DNA from: Bacteroidales bacterium
GTDB taxonomy: Bacteria; Bacteroidota; Bacteroidia; Bacteroidales; WCHB1-69
Length of the DNA: 27,786 bases
Reading direction: 5' to 3'
NCBI GenBank assembly: GCA_031266895.1
Contig: JAISAD010000030.1
Span: forward strand, 1-27,786
A program made the translations under genes and the position numbers. This document shows, one piece after another, positions 22,701 to 27,786 of this stretch. Below the pieces are notes generated by a model, which saw nothing but the letters and a program-made list of their open reading frames with translations, was not told the origin of the DNA and did not search any database. Positions within the stretch are counted from its first letter, which is position 1. The number at the start of each line of letters is the position of its first letter.

Positions 22701-25067
22701 ATGCAAAATTACATCCAAAAGAGAGTTTCTTTGAAGAAACACAAACATTTGTCTCGCCGACTTTGGCTTGCGGGCTTGCTGCTTGCTGCCAGCATGGTTC
22801 GTTTGCCGGCACAAACGCCGCCTCCCCTACCCGATTCGCTGGCTAAAATCCAACTTAGCAATGTGGAAATCAAATGGGTACGCCCAAATGGCGAAATGCC
22901 TTTTGCCGGCACTCATGTCAATCGCGACCAAATTAATGACAACATCGGCAATGGAAGCATCAATAATCTGTTTGAAAACATTCCTTCCATGCTTATTACT
23001 TCTGATGCGGGAAATGGCATTGGCGCCACGGCTATGCGCCTTCGTGGCATTGATCACACCCGCATTAATGTAACCCTCAATGGCATTGAGCTGAATGACG
23101 CCGAGTCGCAAGGCACGTGGTTTGTCAATCTGCCCAATCTTTCATCTTATACTCAAAATCTGACTCTGCAGCGGGGTGTGGGGACTTCTACCAACGGGGC
23201 AGTAGCATTCGGCGGCAGCATTAACTTTGAGACGCTGGAAAGCGATAATGATAAGCCGTTTCTCGAAGTGTTGAGTTCGGCCGGCTCATTCTACACGTTC
23301 AAAAATTCTGTGGCCGCCGGTACGGGATTGATTAAGCAGCGTTTTTCAGCCACCGCATTTTATTCCAACCTGCAAAGCAGAGGCTATGTTGAGCACGCTA
23401 CTGCTAATCTTAATTCGGCCTATTTTACAGCACAATACCGATTACTCGACTTCAAAAAGGGAAAAGATTATGGTACCCTGCGCTTTAATCTGATGTACGG
23501 CAATGAAAAAACCGGCCTGGCATGGAATGGCACCGATGCGGAAACGCTAAAAAAGAATCGCCGCTATAACTCATGCGGCATTTATTCCGACAACGAAGGC
23601 AATGAACAGCATTATAATAATGAAACCGACAATTACCAACAGACTCATTATCAGCTGTTTTATAACTATAAAAAGGAGAAGCAGGGTCGCGAAGGCCTTA
23701 CACATGCTTTTGATCTCAATGTGGGGCTGCATCTCACGCGTGGCATCGGTTATTATGAACAGTATAAAGACAATAGAAGATATTCCGATTACTCCGGTCT
23801 TATTCCCGTTATGGATACAACTTTCAGGATTGCCGATACGGTTACGAACAGGGTGGATACGGTTGTGAAAGAGTTGAAAAAAGACTTGGTGGTGCGCAAG
23901 TTTTTGGATAACTATTTCTACGGCTTTACATTCAATTTCAGCGATGAAATTCGCAATATACAAAAACAAAGCATGTTACGCTGGACTATTGGCGGAGCGG
24001 TAAATGAATATGATGGCAAGCACTACGGCGATATTGTCTGGACGGAAGTGGCCAGTGGCGTTTCTCCCCATTTCAGGTGGTATAACAACACCGGACGCAA
24101 GTTCCAGGCCAATATTTACGGAAAAATAGAGTATATGCCATTACGCAGGCTGCTGCTCTATGGCGATGTGCAGTATCGTTATATTGATTACAGCGTGAAA
24201 GGGATTGATGATAATTTTCGCGACCTGACTCACCGGTATCGCTGGGCTAATTTTATAAATCCGAAAGCAGGAATCAGCTACTATTTGGACAGCAGGCTGC
24301 GCAATGCTCTCTATTTCTCGTTTGCCATGTCGCACCGCGAGCCAACCCGTTCGGATATTGTGGACGCTCCTGCCGACCGCGTGCCTGTGGCCGAAACGCT
24401 TTATGATTTTGAATTGGGCTACTCTCTGAACACCGGTAAGTTTGCTTTTAATGCCAATCTTTATTATATGTATTATCATGACCAGCTGGTGTTGACCGGC
24501 GAGTTGAATGATGTGGGCGATCCCTTGATGGCCAACGTAGATAAGAGCTATCGCACCGGTATTGAATTAGTGGCTTCCTATCGGCCGGTGCGCTTCTTCC
24601 TGTGGCGCATAAACGGCACATTCAGCCTGAATAAAATACTCAACTATAAAAATTATGTAATAGATTATGATACATACAGCTACAGGGAGGAGAGCCTGGG
24701 CGTTACCGATATTGCCTTTTCGCCCAATGTTATTGCCGGCAATGAATTTGTTTTTACTCCGCTTAAAAACTTTGATATTGCCCTGCAAACCCGCTTTGTA
24801 AGCCGTCAATATCTGGATAATAGCAGCAACAGCAAATTTTCGCTAAAGCCCTATTCTGTTAGCAATTTGCAGTTGAGCTACACTATTCATACAAAACCCG
24901 TAGAGGCAATTCGACTGTTTTTCACTGTCAATAATCTGTTTAATATGAAATATGAGAGCAACGGCTCGTTCTATCAATACTTTGAAGGAGGAACTTTGTG
25001 CCAATATGATGCTTATAATCCGCAGGCCGGCATTAATTTTTTGGGTGGCATCTCTCTAAAATTCTAA
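22701..25067 (+). CDS. TPP-riboswitch-controlled TonB-dependent outer-membrane receptor (predicted thiamin uptake)
   Basis: A 788-aa outer-membrane receptor. The signal peptide is about 1-38 (LWLAGLLLAASMVRLPAQ). A possible TonB box lies around LSNVEIKW. The plug domain (about 55-175) has NNLFENIPSML, AMRLRGIDHTRINVTLNGI and GTSTNGAVAFGGSINFET. A 22-strand type barrel follows and ends in Phe (GGISLKF). No N-terminal carboxypeptidase-like domain precedes the plug. Substrate: the TPP riboswitch directly upstream and pnuT five bases downstream point to thiamin or a phosphorylated form. This follows the known Bacteroidota arrangement and is inferred, not read from binding residues. The ATG at 22701 is required, since the longer frame from 22428 runs through the promoter and riboswitch. 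Confidence 0.93.
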   Translation: MQNYIQKRVSLKKHKHLSRRLWLAGLLLAASMVRLPAQTPPPLPDSLAKIQLSNVEIKWVRPNGEMPFAGTHVNRDQINDNIGNGSINNLFENIPSMLITSDAGNGIGATAMRLRGIDHTRINVTLNGIELNDAESQGTWFVNLPNLSSYTQNLTLQRGVGTSTNGAVAFGGSINFETLESDNDKPFLEVLSSAGSFYTFKNSVAAGTGLIKQRFSATAFYSNLQSRGYVEHATANLNSAYFTAQYRLLDFKKGKDYGTLRFNLMYGNEKTGLAWNGTDAETLKKNRRYNSCGIYSDNEGNEQHYNNETDNYQQTHYQLFYNYKKEKQGREGLTHAFDLNVGLHLTRGIGYYEQYKDNRRYSDYSGLIPVMDTTFRIADTVTNRVDTVVKELKKDLVVRKFLDNYFYGFTFNFSDEIRNIQKQSMLRWTIGGAVNEYDGKHYGDIVWTEVASGVSPHFRWYNNTGRKFQANIYGKIEYMPLRRLLLYGDVQYRYIDYSVKGIDDNFRDLTHRYRWANFINPKAGISYYLDSRLRNALYFSFAMSHREPTRSDIVDAPADRVPVAETLYDFELGYSLNTGKFAFNANLYYMYYHDQLVLTGELNDVGDPLMANVDKSYRTGIELVASYRPVRFFLWRINGTFSLNKILNYKNYVIDYDTYSYREESLGVTDIAFSPNVIAGNEFVFTPLKNFDIALQTRFVSRQYLDNSSNSKFSLKPYSVSNLQLSYTIHTKPVEAIRLFFTVNNLFNMKYESNGSFYQYFEGGTLCQYDAYNPQAGINFLGGISLKF

Positions 25068-25072
25068 CTGCA

Positions 25073-25672
25073 ATGGATATCAGCCACCTCATCGAAATTA
25101 TTGGCGCCTGTATTGGCCTTGCCTATCTCTATTTGGAGTACAAGGCCTCCCTATGGCTTTGGAGCGTCGGGATTCTCATGTCGCTGTTCTACATTGTCAT
25201 ATTTTATCATTCCAAGTTTTACGCCGACATGGGGATCTATTTTTACTATCTAGGCGCCAATATTTTCGGTTTGGCGGTTTGGAAAAGACGGGCGCAAACA
25301 CACAACGAAAAAGCGGCCTGCAGCGGCATTACACACATTCCCCGTAAGTACATACTGCCTGCTGCGGGCGCCATACTGCTCTTTTGGGTGGCGCTGTGGC
25401 AACTGCTTGACCGGGTTACCGACAGTCCCGTAGCTCTCGGAGATGCCTTTACTACAGCACTCAGCATTGTCGCCATGTGGCTGATGGCTCGCAAATATTT
25501 GGAACACTGGTGGCTATGGGTTGTTGTAAACTCCGTATCAGTCGGGCTTTACTTCTGGAAGGGGCTCTACCCTACCGGGGTTTTATTTGTTATTTATACA
25601 GCAGTATCCGTGTTTGGTTACTACCGCTGGTTAAGGTTTAAGTCTGAAGCATGGCCGGCGGGCGGGAAATAG
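25073..25672 (+). CDS. pnuT: PnuC-family vitamin transporter, predicted thiamin transporter PnuT
   Basis: A 199-aa inner-membrane protein with about seven helices and the PnuC-family pattern of Trp/Tyr-rich helix ends. Examples are YLEYKASLWLWSVGILMSLF and FYADMGIYFYYLGANIFG, then a second half with ALSIVAMWLMARKYLEHWWL, VVNSVSVGLYFWKGLYPTG and a final YYRWLRFK. PnuC-type carriers work by facilitated diffusion and depend on a kinase to trap the vitamin. It lies five bases after the receptor gene, under the same TPP riboswitch, which argues for thiamin rather than nicotinamide riboside. A thiamin pyrophosphokinase gene, frequent in such operons, does not follow. Confidence 0.92.
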   Translation: MDISHLIEIIGACIGLAYLYLEYKASLWLWSVGILMSLFYIVIFYHSKFYADMGIYFYYLGANIFGLAVWKRRAQTHNEKAACSGITHIPRKYILPAAGAILLFWVALWQLLDRVTDSPVALGDAFTTALSIVAMWLMARKYLEHWWLWVVVNSVSVGLYFWKGLYPTGVLFVIYTAVSVFGYYRWLRFKSEAWPAGGK

Positions 25673-25690
25673 CAATCAGCATAAATTTCG

Positions 25691-25698
25691 TATTTTTG
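25691..25698 (+). promoter_or_regulatory. Promoter -7 box for the XRE regulator and its long leader
   Basis: TATTTTTG followed by C fits TAnnTTTG. Transcription from here would give an untranslated leader of about 280 bases before ATG 25989. No TTG at -33. Confidence 0.5.
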
Positions 25699-25852
25699 CC
25701 GCGTAAATGACAAAGAAAATGTGGACTAATAAAATTTGCTGATAAATGCAGATTTTATTTGCTTTATGTTTTAATCATTAGAAAACAAGCATAAATAATA
25801 ACATTATTAATATGATATAACCAAATTATAAACTGAAAAAGCGACAAATATG

Positions 25853-25988
25853 TTCTTGTGCTCATAATGTAGGAAATTATTGTCTTACAAGAAATAACAC
25901 GCTATTGGCGTGGGTGTTTCATTGTGAGGCGGGTTTCCTACAACCTTGAGTACAAATGCACTCCACGCTTTTAATTAATAAACACCCT
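25853..25988 (+). promoter_or_regulatory. Candidate structured leader RNA with competing pairings upstream of the XRE gene
   Basis: The 316 bases between pnuT and the XRE gene are AT-rich up to about 25850; then many complementary blocks appear. TTCTTGT (25853-25859) matches ACAAGAA (25887-25893). TGTAGGAAA (25868-25876) matches TTTCCTACA (25934-25942). The same TGTAGGA can pair, with one G-U, to TCTTACA (25883-25889). CACGC (25898-25902) matches GCGTG (25908-25912). GGGTGTTT (25912-25919) matches AAACACCC (25980-25987), one base before the ATG. GCGTGG (25908-25913) matches CCACGC (25963-25968). Several of these exclude each other. It is not a known riboswitch or RNA family that I recognise. 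Confidence 0.4.
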
Positions 25989-26216
25989 ATGAAACAATTA
26001 GAAATTGGACAGTTAATTCTGCAAAAGCTGAAAGAGGAAGAGCGATCTCAGGCCTGGCTAGCTAAAAAAATGGGCCGGCATCGCGGTTATGTAATGCATT
26101 TACTGGAAAAAAATGACATTTATGTCAACGATTTGACTGAAATATCTAAAATATTGAATTATAATTTTTTAGAGCTATATGCCAGCCGTGTAAACGAAGA
26201 GCTGTCTGCCAAATAG
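25989..26216 (+). CDS. Small XRE-type helix-turn-helix regulator
   Basis: About 75 aa, consisting almost only of an HTH_3-like domain: IGQLILQKLKEEERSQAWLA (helix 1 and start of helix 2), KKMGRHRGYVMHLLEKND (turn and recognition helix), then DLTEISKILNYNFLELYA. It is the short Bacteroidota type with the signature 'ISxxLNYxF'. It is predicted to bind DNA in the cytoplasm with no ligand domain. ATG 25989 is preferred over ATG 25956, because homology-like sequence begins at MKQLEIGQ and the intervening 11 codons lie in the structured leader. A terminator-like hairpin overlaps its stop. The next gene, a tail-fibre-like secreted protein with its own promoter, is a candidate target. Confidence 0.8.
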   Translation: MKQLEIGQLILQKLKEEERSQAWLAKKMGRHRGYVMHLLEKNDIYVNDLTEISKILNYNFLELYASRVNEELSAK

Positions 26217-26236
26217 CACAATCTGTGCTGTTTTTT
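26215..26236 (+). terminator. Intrinsic terminator-like hairpin after the XRE gene
   Basis: AGCACA (26215-26220), a three-base loop ATC, then TGTGCT (26224-26229), followed after G by six Ts (26231-26236). The stem overlaps the TAG stop at 26214-26216. It is short but followed by a T-run, so weak intrinsic termination is plausible. The same bases also form part of a spaced direct repeat. Confidence 0.5.
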
Positions 26237-26248
26237 GCAACAATCTGT
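26218..26248. repeat. Spaced direct repeat ACAATCTGT, 22-bp period
   Basis: ACAATCTGT occurs at 26218-26226 and again at 26240-26248, exactly 22 bp apart (about two helical turns). It sits between the XRE gene and the promoter of the next gene, a fitting place for an operator, but no further copy was noticed in the leader upstream of the XRE gene. Confidence 0.4.
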
Positions 26249-26315
26249 ACTAAAATTGCGGCAAGCATGTTCTAATTAAGTAACAAAACCGGTTTCACGG
26301 CATAATAAAAAGTTT

Positions 26316-26323
26316 TATTTTTG
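26316..26323 (+). promoter_or_regulatory. Promoter -7 box for the tail-fibre-like gene
   Basis: TATTTTTG followed by C fits TAnnTTTG, 28 bases before ATG 26351. TTTC at 26292-26295 is the closest thing to a -33 element. Confidence 0.58.
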
Positions 26324-26350
26324 CACTTTATTTACTCAATCATAAAAATC

Positions 26351-27436
26351 ATGAATATTTTAAAACATTTTTTAAGTGCAGTTTTACTGCTTTTATCGTG
26401 CCATGCTGCTGCTCAGTTACGAATTGTGGGCAGTGGTACCCAAGCCCTTTTTGTTCCCGGAAACACAGCGGGGATTGGAAGTACCGTTTCAAATGCAAGC
26501 GGGCTACCCAATACTAATGTAGGCATTGGCATTGACAATCCTCTGCAAAAGCTTCACATTGATGGAGCCATCAGGGGCAACGGCACAGGCGGCGCCTTGC
26601 GGGTACAAACGGACTATGGCTATTTGGATTTGGGGTCGCAGGACGCCAATTATGCTCATATCAACACCGACAGGCGGGGTATCTGTCTGGATAAGGGGCT
26701 GTATCTCAAGTCGGGACTGATTGTTTCCTTAAATACCAATGAAATTAAATTCATTAACAGAATGGATATTGGAAATAATAACATGACTTGGACTACCCCG
26801 CTAATACTAAACCAGGCGAATGCTACGTTCGGGGGCAATGTGCATTTAAATGGGGGCAATATGCAGATGAATTACAATAAATCAATAACTATAGGTCCTG
26901 TGGACGAATGGTATAGGCCTGTAGTAAATACTCCCCGATTGGCATTTGTACATACTGGCGTACATGGCTATGTAGATTATGCCGATAATCTGCACTTTAG
27001 AGCCAATCTAAACTGGGTAAGTGCACTTACCCTATACGGCGACGGAACTGTAGGGGTAGGCTTTTATACTACTTACGACCAGGGCGTTTACAAAACGCAG
27101 GGCTATAAGCTGGCAGTAAACGGTAAAATTTTGTGTGAAGCGGTAAAGGTAATTGCCGATGTGCCCGATGCCGACTATGTGTTTGAACCCGATTACAGTC
27201 TTATGGATATCAGGGAACTGGAGCGCTATGTAACCCGGGAAAAGCATCTGCCCGATATTCCCTCTGCCGAAGAGTTTAAAGCCAACGGCTACACGGTAGG
27301 CGATATGGACGAAATGCTGCTCCGCAAGGTGGAAGAGCTAACCCTCTATCTGATTGAACAAAATAAAAAAATAGACGCTTTGCAAAGCGAATTAATCCAG
27401 CTAAAGGCTGCTGCGCAGAAAGGAGGCGAGCAATGA
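26351..27436 (+). CDS. Exported tail-fibre-like protein with C-terminal coiled coil
   Basis: A 361-aa protein with a signal peptide (MNILKHFLSAVLLLLSCHAAA; the mature part begins near QLRIVGSG). The middle holds short beta repeats of the tail-fibre kind (NVGIGIDNPLQKLHIDG, GTVGVGFYT, KLAVNGKIL). The C-terminal block VIADVPDADYVFEPDY, LMDIRELERYVTREKHLPDI and PSAEEFKANGYTVGDMDEML is typical of Bacteroidota 'tail fiber domain' proteins. A coiled coil (about 325-355, KVEELTLYLIEQNKKI) suggests trimerisation. It lacks a T9SS sorting domain and the catalytic residues of an S74 autoprotease that I could recognise. Despite the name, no other phage gene is nearby; such proteins are chromosomal and probably surface or fibre proteins. 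Its stop overlaps the next ATG (ATGA). Confidence 0.85.
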   Translation: MNILKHFLSAVLLLLSCHAAAQLRIVGSGTQALFVPGNTAGIGSTVSNASGLPNTNVGIGIDNPLQKLHIDGAIRGNGTGGALRVQTDYGYLDLGSQDANYAHINTDRRGICLDKGLYLKSGLIVSLNTNEIKFINRMDIGNNNMTWTTPLILNQANATFGGNVHLNGGNMQMNYNKSITIGPVDEWYRPVVNTPRLAFVHTGVHGYVDYADNLHFRANLNWVSALTLYGDGTVGVGFYTTYDQGVYKTQGYKLAVNGKILCEAVKVIADVPDADYVFEPDYSLMDIRELERYVTREKHLPDIPSAEEFKANGYTVGDMDEMLLRKVEELTLYLIEQNKKIDALQSELIQLKAAAQKGGEQ

Positions 27437-27786
27437 AAAAGACAGTGCTTATTTTAACTGTAGGACTATGGAGCGGCTGGCTCTGTGCACAGGAGATTCC
27501 TGATTGTGATTATAATCCTTATCGGCATAAGGAGTGGCGGGAAGAGGGTTTTGAAGATTTTAAAAATCGATTCTTTCTGTGGTATTTAAATGACCCTTGT
27601 CCTGAAGAAAAGTGGAAACAAATGAAAGAAGAATTTTATGCAAAGGGTGAATTTCCTGCAACAATGAATGAATCTCTTACATATGAAATTGATAACTGTC
27701 ACGCATGTTCTGATATTGTAGATTTCTTGGAATATATTATTGATAATTCTCCTAATGAAAAGATGCGAATTGAAAGTATTGAAATA
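27433..27786 (+). CDS. Exported hypothetical protein, 5' part (runs off right edge)
   Basis: The frame is open for 118 codons from ATG 27433 to the last base. The start overlaps the stop of the tail-fibre-like gene (ATGA, 27433-27436), so translation is coupled. A signal peptide is visible (MKKTVLILTVGLWSGWLCAQ), followed by an acidic, aromatic-rich mature region: EIPDCDYNPYRHKEWREEG, KNRFFLWYLNDPCPEEKW, and later a DNCHACSD with a C-x-x-C pair. Four Cys in the visible mature part suggest disulfides, or metal or haem contact, but CHAC lacks the CxxCH haem signature. I do not recognise the family. The C-terminus, and any sorting domain there, is outside the window. Confidence 0.7.
   Translation, partial: MKKTVLILTVGLWSGWLCAQEIPDCDYNPYRHKEWREEGFEDFKNRFFLWYLNDPCPEEKWKQMKEEFYAKGEFPATMNESLTYEIDNCHACSDIVDFLEYIIDNSPNEKMRIESIEI

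Noticed and set aside
25707..25742. 11-codon frame at the start of the XRE leader as a leader peptide
   Set aside because: Its ATG sits within a few bases of the expected transcription start, there is no ribosome-binding site, and no run of regulatory codons.
26351..27436. Prophage assigned from the tail-fibre-like protein
   Set aside because: There is no capsid, portal, terminase, integrase or att-like repeat; this protein type is common on Bacteroidota chromosomes.
1..27786. CRISPR array, tRNA, rRNA or insertion sequence
   Set aside because: I saw no regularly spaced repeats, no cloverleaf-like segments, no rRNA-like stretches and no transposase or terminal inverted repeats; weak tRNAs cannot be fully excluded without a covariance search.

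Overview
The window comes from a member of the Bacteroidota. Four independent signs agree. Two exported proteins carry type IX secretion (T9SS) C-terminal sorting domains. Families largely confined to this phylum are present (DUF2851, DUF4271, DUF4290, a T9SS-era exported MORN/YwqK protein). There is a thiamin TonB-receptor/PnuT locus. Most transcription units are preceded by the phylum's unusual -7 promoter box TAnnTTTG. I cannot assign an order or genus. No tRNA, rRNA, CRISPR array, transposase or integrase is visible.

Layout. 1-255: 5' part of a lipoprotein gene running off the left edge. 627-4819 (+): a T9SS-exported subtilisin-like protease, then a long RelA/SpoT (p)ppGpp enzyme. 4842-7106 (-): a drug/metabolite (EamA) exporter, and a DUF2851 gene broken by one in-frame TAG. 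7318-9954 (+): an exported MORN-repeat protein, a metallo-beta-lactamase-fold hydrolase and GTP cyclohydrolase I, closed by a strong hairpin shared with the opposing small gene. 10022-14331 (-): a 61-residue basic protein, lgt, and the tightly packed run T9SS cargo - DUF4271 - hemD - rnpA - yidD. 14491-17161 (-): PQ-loop-like membrane protein - CBS/CorC protein - panB - rluA. 17352-19460 (+): purN-guaA. 19474-22413 (-): DUF4290 - ABC ATPase - ABC permease. 22552-25672 (+): promoter, TPP riboswitch, TonB-dependent receptor and PnuT, a thiamin salvage operon. 25673-27786 (+): a long leader with competing complementary segments, a small XRE-type regulator, a terminator-like hairpin with spaced direct repeats, a tail-fibre-like exported protein, and the start of another exported protein running off the right edge.

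Most of the window is ordinary housekeeping: purine and pantothenate synthesis, tetrahydrofolate/pterin entry, haem, tRNA processing, lipoprotein maturation and membrane protein insertion. The most rewarding parts are at the right. The TPP riboswitch has a readable translational expression platform, in which an anti-sequestering strand and a start-codon-sequestering hairpin share the same bases. The leader of the XRE gene has several mutually exclusive pairings, one of which covers the bases directly upstream of the start codon. The single amber codon inside DUF2851 and the altered synthetase loop in the RelA/SpoT protein also deserve a look. Start codons were moved inward for seven genes (DUF2851, MORN protein, lgt, PQ-loop protein, ABC permease, TonB receptor, tail-fibre-like protein). 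In most cases the longer reading frame would begin upstream of, or inside, its own promoter or riboswitch.
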